Below, piece after piece: positions 34,916-42,173 of a DNA stretch of 64,000 nt. The position numbers were made by a program, and so were the translations under genes. The stretch covers positions 50,467 through 114,466 of the forward strand of contig JBDZVM010000009.1 of NCBI GenBank assembly GCA_040255675.1, read 5' to 3'. Source of the stretch: JBDZVM01 sp040255675 (lineage in GTDB: Bacteria; Actinomycetota; Actinomycetes; Acidothermales; Acidothermaceae). Every line of letters begins with the position of its first letter. The first letter of the stretch is position 1. The notes under the pieces are model-generated. The model saw only the letters and a program-made list of their open reading frames with translations, was not told the DNA's origin and made no database searches.

Positions 34916-36073
34916 TCAACCGGTGCAGGCGTTGGTGAGCACGAGTGGCACGACGTTTGGATTCAGCGCGTAGGCGCTACCTCCAACCGAGGCCACCGGG
35001 CCGCGAGCCGCGCTCCACTCGGCAAGTACGGATCCGTCCCGCGGATTGACGCAAGAAATGCTGGCGTCGCCGCCGGCGCTCACCCACAGCACGTGCTGCC
35101 CGGGCCATACCATCGCCCCGGGGCCGAGCATGTCGTTCATCGGACTCGATCCGATCACGTCTAACGTGCGCGCGTCGAGGTGAATCAGCCGCTTGGTGTC
35201 GCCACTCGCGTAACCGCCGACCCAGACGTCGTCGCCTACCACGGCGATCGACTCTTTCCCTAGTTGTGTTTGCGCGCCCTTCGTTACCTTGAGCGTCCGC
35301 GTGTCGACGGCGTCGATGCGGGCCCCCCAGCCGCTCGTCATCACTCCGACGATGACGCGATGCCTGGCTGGGTCGGCAGCGAGTCCGTAAGCCGCACCGA
35401 TGCTCGCAACTTTCGTCGCGGGCGCGGAAAGCGTGGTGCCTTCGGCCGCGTAGTAAAGTCCACGATCCGTTGACACGAACAAGAATCCGTCGACGGCTAC
35501 CGCATTGAAAATCCGATATTCGGTCATGAAGTCGCCGAGAGTTTTCAGACTATGCGCGTCGTAGACCCTGAGATTACGAAGATCCTCCGACCATGCCCAG
35601 ACCTTGCCGTCGCCCACCGTGAGGCCTACCGGAGTTCCGAGCGGCCCTTGCGCTTTCTGCATGTATTGCCCTCCTGTGGGGCTGAGGATTTCGACTCCCG
35701 TGGCCTGGCCCAGCATCGTCAATACGTAGAGCGCGTCGCCTGTCGTCTTCACGTCGACCACGGTGCCGAACGTTGGCCCGAGGTCGATGGGTTGCCCCGT
35801 CGTGCCTTGAGTCGGTGACGACGGACTCGGCGTCGGATTTATCGTCGGCGTCGCTAATGGCGTCACCCGATGGCGGTTCGATTGCTGTACACCGACCACG
35901 GAGCCGGCGACAACGACGGCGATCGCCGCGGCGGCCGCGGAAAGGTAAGTCACGCGCCGACGCCGATGCGACCGCGCGCGCTCTCGCACGACGTCATACA
36001 TCGCGGGCTCAGGATCGAGCCGGTAGCGAGCGTCGGTCAACGTTTCGCGCAGCAGCTCTTCGACGTCCGTCAT
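34916..36073 (-). CDS. Membrane-anchored propeller-like protein co-encoded with an ECF sigma factor
   Basis: 385 residues. The N-terminus (MTDVEELLRETLTDARYRL) is cytoplasmic and is followed by a basic RRRR stretch and one membrane segment (YLSAAAAAIAVVVAGSVVGV, about residues 42-61), a Thr/Pro/Ser linker and about 300 extracytoplasmic residues with repeated beta strands of quinoprotein or YncE-like type (GGYASGDTKRLIHLDARTLD). Its ATG overlaps the sigma factor stop (ATGA). Single-pass proteins in this position after SigE-type sigma genes are frequent in actinobacteria and may sense or restrain the sigma factor. I see no zinc anti-sigma motif. Confidence 0.78.
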   Translation of the reverse strand: MTDVEELLRETLTDARYRLDPEPAMYDVVRERARSHRRRRVTYLSAAAAAIAVVVAGSVVGVQQSNRHRVTPLATPTINPTPSPSSPTQGTTGQPIDLGPTFGTVVDVKTTGDALYVLTMLGQATGVEILSPTGGQYMQKAQGPLGTPVGLTVGDGKVWAWSEDLRNLRVYDAHSLKTLGDFMTEYRIFNAVAVDGFLFVSTDRGLYYAAEGTTLSAPATKVASIGAAYGLAADPARHRVIVGVMTSGWGARIDAVDTRTLKVTKGAQTQLGKESIAVVGDDVWVGGYASGDTKRLIHLDARTLDVIGSSPMNDMLGPGAMVWPGQHVLWVSAGGDASISCVNPRDGSVLAEWSAARGPVASVGGSAYALNPNVVPLVLTNACTG

Positions 36074-36573
36074 GATTTGCTGTCCTCCTTGTCGAAAAGC
36101 CGGCGCAGATGCAACAGACCCTTTGCCGCTTGGCTTTTTACAGTGCCGCGGGTGCAGCCGAGCGCCTCGGCAATATCGGCTTCGGAAAGATCTTCGTAGT
36201 AGCGCAAGACGAGGACCGCTCGTTGCCGCGGCGGCAACTCGGCGAGCGCCTGCCACATGGCGTCGCGCTCGTCGAACTCGTCGTCCGGACGACGGCCCTC
36301 GCTTTGCTCGGGCACCACCTCGCGCGGCTGCTCCCGCCAGGGCCGGCGCCGCATCGTGTTGAGATGCGTCGTGACGATTGCCCGCCGCACGTATCCCTCG
36401 GGGTTGTCTTTGCGCCGAAGCCGCGGCCACGCGAGAGCGGTTTTGGCCAGCGCGGTCTGCACGACGTCCTCGGCGTGGTGCCGGTCGCCGGTGAGCACGT
36501 GGGCGAACCACAGCAGCGACGGCGACCGGGCGGCGACGAACGCCCGGAAGTCTGCTTCGTCGGCTGCTCTCAC
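36070..36573 (-). CDS. ECF RNA polymerase sigma factor (actinobacterial SigE family)
   Basis: 167 residues from GTG 36573 with GAGGGA 6 bases upstream. Region 2 is FRAFVAARSPSLLWFAHVLTG followed by HHAEDVVQTALAKTALAWPR. Region 4 is LAELPPRQRAVLVLRYYEDL followed by SEADIAEALGCTRGTVKSQAAK, the recognition helix. The sequence resembles the SigE-family (SigE70) factors abundant in Streptomyces-like actinomycetes. An 18-bp tandem repeat just upstream (36581-36616) may mark control of its own promoter. Confidence 0.93.
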   Translation of the reverse strand: MRAADEADFRAFVAARSPSLLWFAHVLTGDRHHAEDVVQTALAKTALAWPRLRRKDNPEGYVRRAIVTTHLNTMRRRPWREQPREVVPEQSEGRRPDDEFDERDAMWQALAELPPRQRAVLVLRYYEDLSEADIAEALGCTRGTVKSQAAKGLLHLRRLFDKEDSKS

Positions 36574-36580
36574 GCGGCAT

Positions 36581-36616
36581 CCCTCGCGGTTATTGGGACC
36601 CTCACGGTTATTGGGA
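36581..36616. repeat. 18-bp tandem repeat upstream of the ECF sigma gene
   Basis: CCCTCGCGGTTATTGGGA (36581-36598) is followed directly by CCCTCACGGTTATTGGGA (36599-36616), one mismatch apart. It begins 8 bases before the sigma gene start on the opposite strand, so it may be an operator or part of its leader. Confidence 0.75.
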
Positions 36617-36653
36617 CACAGCGTCGCACCGATCGGTTGCCCCGCCCACCTCG

Positions 36654-36703
36654 TGATCGCGAAGACTTTTACCGTGCTAGGTGCCGAAAAGTCTTCGTGA
36701 TCA
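36654..36703. repeat. 50-bp intergenic palindrome, copy 2
   Basis: Arms TGATCGCGAAGACTTTT (36654-36670) and AAAAGTCTTCGTGATCA (36687-36703) pair with one G-T wobble around the loop ACCGTGCTAGGTGCCG. It matches copy 1 at 8346-8395 at all but about five positions. Here it lies between divergent genes. Confidence 0.85.
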
Positions 36704-36743
36704 CGGCAAGGGGGTGGCGCGTACCACCCCGGCGCCACGATCT

Positions 36744-36751
36744 GGCAGAAT
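36744..36751 (+). promoter_or_regulatory. rpsP promoter -10 region
   Basis: GGCAGAAT (TGGCAGAATGG in context) resembles a motif also found upstream of rplS at 39051-39060. CAGAAT would be the -10 of the rpsP-khpA-rimM-trmD operon, about 125 bases upstream of the start codon. Confidence 0.45.
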
Positions 36752-36878
36752 GGCCGGTCGAACATCGGACGGCGGGAGCCCTCTACCTCCCGCCGATCGT
36801 GTCCACGGGCGCACCGCGACTCGCTCCCCACGCGAGACGCGCGAGCCCACCACCAAAGAGCTGGAGTACACGAATCCC

Positions 36879-37391
36879 GTGGCAGTCAAGATCAAGCTCA
36901 TGCGCTTGGGCAAGATGCGCGCGCCCCACTACCGCATCGTCGTCGCCGACTCGCGCACCAAGCGCGACGGTCGGGCGATCGAGGAGATCGGCAAGTACCA
37001 CCCGAAAGAAGATCCGTCCTTCATCGAGGTAAAGGGCGACCGCGTCGCCTACTGGCTGGGTGTCGGCGCGCAGCCCACCGAATCGGTCACCGCGATCCTC
37101 AAGGTCACCGGCGACTGGCAGAAGTTCAAGGGCTTGCCCGCGCCGCCGCCGATGAAGGTCGCTGCCCCGAAGGCCGACAAGAAGGCGATGTTCGAGGCCG
37201 CCGCCAAGGAGGCTGCCGGCGAGCCGAGCACCGAGGCGACCACGCCGAAGAAGCGTGCCGCCAAGAAGGCGCCTGAAGAAACTCCTGAGGCGAAGGCTGA
37301 AGACACCCCCGCGGCGTCGTCCGAGCAGACCGTGACGGCGAGCGAGACGAGCCAGGCCGAGGGCGAAGCACCGGCCGATAGCGAGTCCTGA
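36879..37391 (+). CDS. rpsP: 30S ribosomal protein S16 with long acidic tail
   Basis: 170 residues from GTG 36879. The first 80 are standard S16 (VAVKIKLMRLGKMRAPHYRI, VADSRTKRDGRAIEEIGKY, WLGVGAQPTESV). The remaining 90 form a Lys/Ala/Glu-rich extension (KKRAAKKAPEETPEAKAED), common in actinobacterial S16 and probably disordered. GGAG is about 13 bases from the start, a long spacing. It heads the rpsP-khpA-rimM-trmD cluster. Confidence 0.96.
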   Translation: MAVKIKLMRLGKMRAPHYRIVVADSRTKRDGRAIEEIGKYHPKEDPSFIEVKGDRVAYWLGVGAQPTESVTAILKVTGDWQKFKGLPAPPPMKVAAPKADKKAMFEAAAKEAAGEPSTEATTPKKRAAKKAPEETPEAKAEDTPAASSEQTVTASETSQAEGEAPADSES

Positions 37392-37399
37392 GGCGCGCC

Positions 37400-37657
37400 A
37401 TGCCGACTTTGGAGACCGACGTCCTCGAAGAGGCGCTCGAACACCTGGTCAAAGGCATCGTGTCGCATCCCGACGACGTCGATGTTCACGCGCGAGCCAA
37501 ACGGCGTGGCCAGGTGCTCGAAGTGCGGGTTCACCCCGACGACCTCGGCAAGGTGATCGGCCGCGCCGGGCGCACCGCACGCGCCCTTCGCACCGTGATG
37601 AGCGCGCTCGGCGGCTCGTCGGTGCGCGTCGACCTCGTCGACGTCGACGGCCGCTGA
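37400..37657 (+). CDS. khpA: KH-domain RNA-binding protein (KhpA)
   Basis: 85 residues, one KH type II domain with the nucleic-acid loop VIGRAGRTARALRTVM (GxxG equivalent GRAG). It starts 8 bases after rpsP and precedes rimM, the conserved position of KhpA (mycobacterial Rv2908c). KhpA with KhpB/EloR binds RNA and affects cell elongation in Firmicutes; here a ribosome or small-RNA role is inferred. Confidence 0.92.
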   Translation: MPTLETDVLEEALEHLVKGIVSHPDDVDVHARAKRRGQVLEVRVHPDDLGKVIGRAGRTARALRTVMSALGGSSVRVDLVDVDGR

Positions 37658-37676
37658 CCTCATCGGCGGCGAAGCC

Positions 37677-38249
37677 GTGCAGCTCGTCGTAGGCCGAATC
37701 GGGCGAGCGCACGGCGTGCGCGGCGAGGTCGCCGTCGAGGTGCGCACCGACGACCCTGATCTTCGGTTCGCCGGCGGCGCCGCGCTGCTCACCGATCCGC
37801 CCGAACGCGGGCCGCTCACGGTTGCGGCCACCCGCTGGCACTCGGGTCGTCTGCTCGTCGCGTTCGGCGGCGTCGACGACCGCACAGCTGCCGAGCGGCT
37901 TCGCGGCACGATGCTCGCCGTCGAGGTCGACGAAAACGAGCGTCCGGCCGATCCCGACGAGTTCTACGACCACCAGCTCGTCGGGCTGCGGGTCGCGACA
38001 ACGAGCGGCGACGACGTCGGCGAAATCGTCGACGTATTGCATCTGCCGGCTCAAGACGTGCTGGCTATTACTCGCACGGACGGCGCCGAGGTGCTGGTGC
38101 CGTTCGTGCGAGAGCTCGTGCCCGACGTCGACCTTGAGCGCCGTGTCGTCGTCGTCGACCCGCGGCCCGGGCTGTTGGATCCGGAGAGGTTGTTAGACCC
38201 AGAAAGTCTGTTGGATCCGGAGAGCTTGATCGACCGCGAGAACGAGTGA
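37677..38249 (+). CDS. rimM: Ribosome maturation factor RimM
   Basis: 190 residues. RimM binds S19 and helps mature the 30S head. The N-terminal domain begins QLVVGRIGRAHGVRGEVAVE, and the PRC-barrel contains DEFYDHQLVGLRV and PAQDVLAI. VPFVRELVPDVDLERRVVVV closes the fold. A C-terminal addition is made of four 18-bp units encoding LLDPER-LLDPES-LLDPES-LIDREN (38172-38243), unlike the usual short tail. The GTG start follows khpA by 19 bases, and its TGA overlaps the trmD ATG. Confidence 0.95.
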   Translation: MQLVVGRIGRAHGVRGEVAVEVRTDDPDLRFAGGAALLTDPPERGPLTVAATRWHSGRLLVAFGGVDDRTAAERLRGTMLAVEVDENERPADPDEFYDHQLVGLRVATTSGDDVGEIVDVLHLPAQDVLAITRTDGAEVLVPFVRELVPDVDLERRVVVVDPRPGLLDPERLLDPESLLDPESLIDRENE

Positions 38250-39061
38250 TGCCGATGCGCGTCGACATCGTCACGATTTTCCCCGACTATTTCGCCCCGC
38301 TTTCCCTTTCGTTGATGGGCAAGGCGCGCGAGCGGAGGCTTTTCGACGTCCGCGTTCACGATTTGCGCGACTTCACCCACGACGTGCACCGCACCGTCGA
38401 CGACACGCCGTACGGCGGCGGGCCGGGCATGGTGATGAAGCCCGAGCCGTGGGGGGAGGCGCTCGATTCGATCATCCCGGACGGCGACGGAGTGGCCGCG
38501 CCGATGCCGCGTCCGCTCCTCGTCGTACCGACGCCGTCAGGAGTGGCGTTCACTCAAGCGAAGGCCGAGGCGTTCGCCGCTGAACCGTGGCTGGCGTTCG
38601 CCTGCGGACGCTACGAGGGCATCGACTACCGGGTGGTCGAGCACTATCGAGATCGTGTCCGGGTCGAGGAGGTGTCGATCGGCGACTACGTCTTGGGAGG
38701 CGGAGAAGCCGCTGTGCTCGTGATGCTCGAGGCGGTCGTGCGGCTGCTGCCCGGCGTGGTTGGCAACGCCGAGTCTTTGGTCGAGGAGTCGCACGCGGCC
38801 GGGTTGCTCGAGGGGCCGGCGTACACGAAGCCGCCGAGCTGGCGAGGGCTCGACGTCCCGCCGGTCTTGACATCGGGCAACCACGCGGCGATCGCGCGCT
38901 GGCGGCGAGACCAGTCGCTTCGCCGGACGGCGGTCAGGCGTCCCGACTTGCTCGCGGCACTCCCAGCGCACGGGCTCGACGCCGGCGACCGGGCGGTGCT
39001 GGCGGAGATCGAGCACTCGCACGACCCGATTCGGTCGAGCGGCGAGCCTATGGCAGACTAG
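38249..39061 (+). CDS. trmD: tRNA (guanine-N(1)-)-methyltransferase TrmD
   Basis: 270 residues. It methylates G37 of tRNAs using SAM through a trefoil-knot SPOUT fold. MRVDIVTIFPDYF, DDTPYGGGPGMVM, CGRYEGIDYRVVEHY and VSIGDYVLGGGEAA are diagnostic. ATG 38249 shares the rimM stop (TGATG). ATG 38255 gives the more usual MRxDIVTIFP N-terminus, so two residues are uncertain. The last rpsP operon gene before rplS. Confidence 0.97.
   Translation: MPMRVDIVTIFPDYFAPLSLSLMGKARERRLFDVRVHDLRDFTHDVHRTVDDTPYGGGPGMVMKPEPWGEALDSIIPDGDGVAAPMPRPLLVVPTPSGVAFTQAKAEAFAAEPWLAFACGRYEGIDYRVVEHYRDRVRVEEVSIGDYVLGGGEAAVLVMLEAVVRLLPGVVGNAESLVEESHAAGLLEGPAYTKPPSWRGLDVPPVLTSGNHAAIARWRRDQSLRRTAVRRPDLLAALPAHGLDAGDRAVLAEIEHSHDPIRSSGEPMAD
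39051..39060 (+). promoter_or_regulatory. Candidate rplS promoter -10 region
   Basis: TGGCAGACTA overlaps the trmD stop and repeats the TGGCAGA(A/C)T motif before rpsP. If CAGACT is the -10, the rplS leader is about 90 bases. Confidence 0.35.
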
Positions 39062-39154
39062 AGCGGTTGCTCGCCGGTGGCCGCGCGAGGATTTGCCGCG
39101 GCTCGACGGGCCCCCACGCCAGACCGGTCCCTCATCAGGCAGGACGACACCGCC

Positions 39155-39517
39155 ATGCACAGCCTCGACACGCTCGACGCCGCCTCCCTGCGCGACGACG
39201 TCCCCGACTTTCGGCCAGGCGACACGCTCAAGGTGCACGTGCGAGTCGTCGAAGGCAACCGCTCTCGTGTGCAGGTGTTCCAGGGCGTGGTAATCCGGCG
39301 TCAGGGCAGCGGCGTGCGCGAAACCTTCACCGTCCGCAAGGTGAGTTTCGGCGTCGGCGTCGAGCGCACCTTCCCGGTGCACACCCCGGCGATCGACAAG
39401 ATCGAACTGGTTACCCGCGGCGACGTCCGGCGGGCGAAGCTGTACTACCTGCGCGAGCTGCGCGGCAAGAAGGCGAAGATCCGCGAGAAGCGCGACACGA
39501 CCGCGGCGTCGAGCTGA
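39155..39517 (+). CDS. rplS: 50S ribosomal protein L19
   Basis: 120 residues at the 30S-50S interface. DFRPGDTLKVHVRVVEGNR, VQVFQGVVIRRQGSGVRETF, VGVERTFPVHTPAIDKIEL and AKLYYLRELRGKKAKI follow the family closely. ATG 39155 has an AGGA element about 10 bases upstream. It lies between trmD and lepB as in mycobacteria. Confidence 0.97.
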   Translation: MHSLDTLDAASLRDDVPDFRPGDTLKVHVRVVEGNRSRVQVFQGVVIRRQGSGVRETFTVRKVSFGVGVERTFPVHTPAIDKIELVTRGDVRRAKLYYLRELRGKKAKIREKRDTTAASS

Positions 39518-39553
39518 CGGCACATCTCACGCAGGTCTGACACAGGTCTTGCG

Positions 39554-40567
39554 GTGGCCGACGAGAATGCTCGCGCCGAACACGCCGACGACGGCGAGCC
39601 GGTCGGCCACGTCGCTTTGAACGGCGCCGGTTCGTCGGGCGATCTCCCGGACGACGCGACGGGCGCGCCAACACTCGCCTCTGACAACGACGGTGACGCG
39701 GCCGCCTCGAACCTTTCGAGGAGTGCCGGCGGAAGCCACCGCAAACCCAAACCGGTGCGCAAGAAGAATCGGCCGTTCATCGTCGAGGCGTTGATTTTGC
39801 TGGCGATCGCGCTGGCGATCGCCGTCGTCGTCCACACTTTCTTCTTTCAGGCCTTTTACATTCCGTCGGGATCGATGGAAAACACGCTGCGTATCGGCGA
39901 CCGCGTACTGGTCAACAAGATGTCCTACAAGGTCGGCGACGTGCAGCGCGGCCAGATCGTCGTCTTCAACGGCGCCGATTCCTGGACCCCCGAGGTTTCG
40001 GTGAGCGAGCCGTCCAACCCAGTGGCGCGCGGGCTGCGCGACGTCGGCGGGTTCCTCGGTTTCGCGCCTGCCGGCGAAAAAGACTTCATCAAGCGGGTCA
40101 TCGGAATCCCCGGCGACCACGTCAAATGCTGCGACACGCAAGGGCGCATCACGGTCAACGGGAAGGCGCTCGACGAGGATTACCTCTATACCGGCTTCGA
40201 TCCGAACGTCCGTCGCACCACGACCCAGGTGAATTCGCCGAAGCCGTTCGACATCGTCGTGCCGAAGGGCCGCTTGTGGGTCGAGGGCGACCACCGCAAC
40301 GACTCGCGAGATTCTCGAGACCACACCGGTGATCCGGGCGGTGGCACGATCCCCGAAAGCAAGGTCATCGGCCGGGCGTTCGTGATCGTCTGGCCGCCCA
40401 GTCACATGGGCGGCCTCGGCATCCCGCACGCGTTCTCTGGCGTGCCGAATGCTGTGGTGGGCGCCTTGCCACTCGAGATCGGTTTAGTGGCGGTGCTTCC
40501 GGTCGGCCTGCTGCGAGCCCGCCGCCGACACCGCCGCCGACACCGCCGCCGACACTGCCGCGGCTGA
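39554..40567 (+). CDS. lepB: Signal peptidase I
   Basis: 337 residues. A long acidic cytoplasmic N-terminus and basic KPKPVRKKNR lead into a membrane segment (VEALILLAIALAIAVVVHTF). The catalytic serine follows in FYIPSGSMENTLRIGDRVLV, and the catalytic lysine is in KDFIKRVIGIPGDHV. GRLWVEGDHRNDSRDSR completes the S26 motifs. Near the C-terminus a second hydrophobic stretch ends in Arg/His repeats encoded by a 12-bp tandem repeat (about 40520-40558). It presumably processes the exported proteins in this window that have ordinary signal peptides. Confidence 0.96.
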   Translation: MADENARAEHADDGEPVGHVALNGAGSSGDLPDDATGAPTLASDNDGDAAASNLSRSAGGSHRKPKPVRKKNRPFIVEALILLAIALAIAVVVHTFFFQAFYIPSGSMENTLRIGDRVLVNKMSYKVGDVQRGQIVVFNGADSWTPEVSVSEPSNPVARGLRDVGGFLGFAPAGEKDFIKRVIGIPGDHVKCCDTQGRITVNGKALDEDYLYTGFDPNVRRTTTQVNSPKPFDIVVPKGRLWVEGDHRNDSRDSRDHTGDPGGGTIPESKVIGRAFVIVWPPSHMGGLGIPHAFSGVPNAVVGALPLEIGLVAVLPVGLLRARRRHRRRHRRRHCRG

Positions 40568-40610
40568 TGCTGGGCGCCGGGTGCGTTCGAAAGCCGGCGG
40601 CGACTCGACG

Positions 40611-40616
40611 TAGGGT
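40611..40616 (+). promoter_or_regulatory. -10 box of a leaderless rnhB promoter
   Basis: TAGGGT ends exactly 7 bases before the rnhB ATG at 40624, the same geometry as at acyP, ffh and the cyclase. No ribosome-binding site is present. Confidence 0.55.
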
Positions 40617-40623
40617 TCCTGCG

Positions 40624-41358
40624 ATGGGAAACCCAACCGCGGGCGGCGGCAACCGTCGTCTATACGCGTACGAACGCAGCCTGGCCAAGGCCGGGCTCGA
40701 ACCGGTCGCCGGCGCCGACGAGGCCGGTCGCGGCGCGTGTGCCGGGCCGCTGGTGGTCGGCGCGGTCGTACTGCCCCTAGGCCGGCGCGGCGTCGTCGCC
40801 GAGCTCGCCGATTCGAAGCTGCTTACCCCCGCCGCCCGTGAGCGCGTCTACCGCCGGATCGTCGCGTGCGCGCTTGCCTGGACGGCGGTAGTGATCCCTG
40901 CCCGCGACGTCGACCGGCTCGGCCTGCACAAGGCCAACCTCGAAGGCATGCGGCGCGCTATCGCCTGCTTGTCGCTGCGTCCGTCGTACGTACTCACCGA
41001 TGGCTTCCCGGTCGCGGGCATCGGGGCGCCCGGGCTCGCGGTCTGGAAGGGCGATCAGGTCGCGGCGTGCATCGCGGCGGCGTCCGTGATCGCCAAGGTA
41101 ACCCGTGACCGGATGATGTGCGAATTGCACGACCAGTACCCGGCGTACGGGTTCGCCGAGCACAAGGGTTACGTCACGAAATCCCACCAGCGCGCGCTCG
41201 CCGAGCACGGGCCGTGCGCGGAACATCGCCGCTCGTTCGTCAACGTTCGCGCCGCCGGACAAGTCGACGTGATCGACACGAGTGATCTCGACGACCAGAT
41301 GAGCGACAATGGGGACGTGCGCGACGTTGACTTGATCGAGATCGCGGCGGAGGCATGA
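40624..41358 (+). CDS. rnhB: Ribonuclease HII
   Basis: 244 residues. It cuts RNA in RNA-DNA hybrids, including single ribonucleotides in DNA. The active-site acids lie in AGADEAGRGACAGPLVVGAV, YVLTDGFPV and the segment SVIAKVTRDRMM. AEHKGYVTKSHQRALAEHGP is the conserved C-terminal motif. ATG 40624 is chosen because of the promoter geometry and because it gives the family N-terminus. The stop overlaps the DUF2469 start. Confidence 0.96.
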   Translation: MGNPTAGGGNRRLYAYERSLAKAGLEPVAGADEAGRGACAGPLVVGAVVLPLGRRGVVAELADSKLLTPAARERVYRRIVACALAWTAVVIPARDVDRLGLHKANLEGMRRAIACLSLRPSYVLTDGFPVAGIGAPGLAVWKGDQVAACIAAASVIAKVTRDRMMCELHDQYPAYGFAEHKGYVTKSHQRALAEHGPCAEHRRSFVNVRAAGQVDVIDTSDLDDQMSDNGDVRDVDLIEIAAEA

Positions 41359-41669
41359 TGAGCGCCGAAGATCTCGAAAACTACGAAACCGACATGGAGC
41401 TCCAGCTCTACCGCGAATACCGCGACGTCGTCGGCTTGTTCAAATACGTCATCGAGACCGAACGCCGCTTCTACCTGACCAACGAGTACGTGCTCGATGT
41501 TCGTAACGCGGGTGGCGAGGTGTTCTTCGAGATCAGCATGTCTGACGCCTGGGTCTGGGACATGTATCGCCCGCAGCGGCTGGTCAAGAACGTCAAAGTC
41601 GTGACCTTCAAAGACGTCAACGTCGAAGAACTCGCCAAAAGCGACCTACAGATTCCCGGCGAATCGTAA
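41355..41669 (+). CDS. DUF2469 family protein
   Basis: 104 residues, beginning MMSAEDLENYETDMELQLYR and containing VIETERRFYLTNEYVLDVR. This is the DUF2469 family (mycobacterial Rv2901c), almost universal in actinobacteria and always next to rnhB. Its function is not known. It starts within the rnhB stop (ATGATG; ATG 41355 or 41358), so it is translationally coupled. The rich Glu/Asp/aromatic content suggests a small soluble acidic protein. Confidence 0.93.
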   Translation: MMSAEDLENYETDMELQLYREYRDVVGLFKYVIETERRFYLTNEYVLDVRNAGGEVFFEISMSDAWVWDMYRPQRLVKNVKVVTFKDVNVEELAKSDLQIPGES

Positions 41670-41771
41670 TTTCTCGGCGCCTGGGTTCGTCGTCCACAAA
41701 GATCGTTCTCGCCGTCCACACCGGCCGTTTTCTTGCTCGGACGGCGTAGCGCGCGTCGGCAGGCTTGACGC

Positions 41772-42173
41772 ATGGCACATGTTCCCGAGCACGAGCCGGC
41801 GGGCCGGCAGGCACTAGGCAAGCACGGTGAAGATCTCGCGGTAGCGCAGCTGACCTCGGCGGGTCTTGACGTGCTCGCCCGCAACTGGCGATGCCGCGAC
41901 GGCGAGCTCGACATCGTCGCCCGCGAAGGCGAAGCGCTCGTCATCTGCGAGGTGAAGACCAGGCGCGCGGTCGGGTTCGGCACGCCCCTCGACGCGGTGA
42001 CTCCCGCGAAAGCGGCACGCTTGCGACGGCTGGCGGTGCGCTGGCTCGTCGAGCAGCGGTCGGCGTCCGGCGACGGCCTCGCCGGCTACGCCGAAGTGCG
42101 CTTCGACGTCGTGTCGGTGCTGTGTCCGCCCCACGGGCCCGCCGTCGTCGAACATCTGCGCGGGGCGTTCTGA
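41772..42173 (+). CDS. YraN family endonuclease-like protein (UPF0102)
   Basis: 133 residues. GKHGEDLAVAQLTSAGLDVL, NWRCRDGELDIVAREGEALV and FCEVK-type ICEVKTRRAVGFG show the restriction-endonuclease-like fold with the E..D..EVK catalytic pattern. The family is encoded next to comM and dprA and may process DNA in repair or transformation. Its TGA overlaps the comM ATG. Confidence 0.92.
   Translation: MAHVPEHEPAGRQALGKHGEDLAVAQLTSAGLDVLARNWRCRDGELDIVAREGEALVICEVKTRRAVGFGTPLDAVTPAKAARLRRLAVRWLVEQRSASGDGLAGYAEVRFDVVSVLCPPHGPAVVEHLRGAF

Larger units (their letters stand above)
36574..36878. other. Divergent intergenic region between the ECF sigma gene and rpsP
   Basis: 305 bases containing, in order, a two-copy 18-bp tandem repeat, the second copy of the 50-bp palindrome, and the rpsP promoter with TGGCAGAAT. 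The remainder (36752-36878) would be the rpsP leader, in which I see no recognised structure. Confidence 0.7.
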
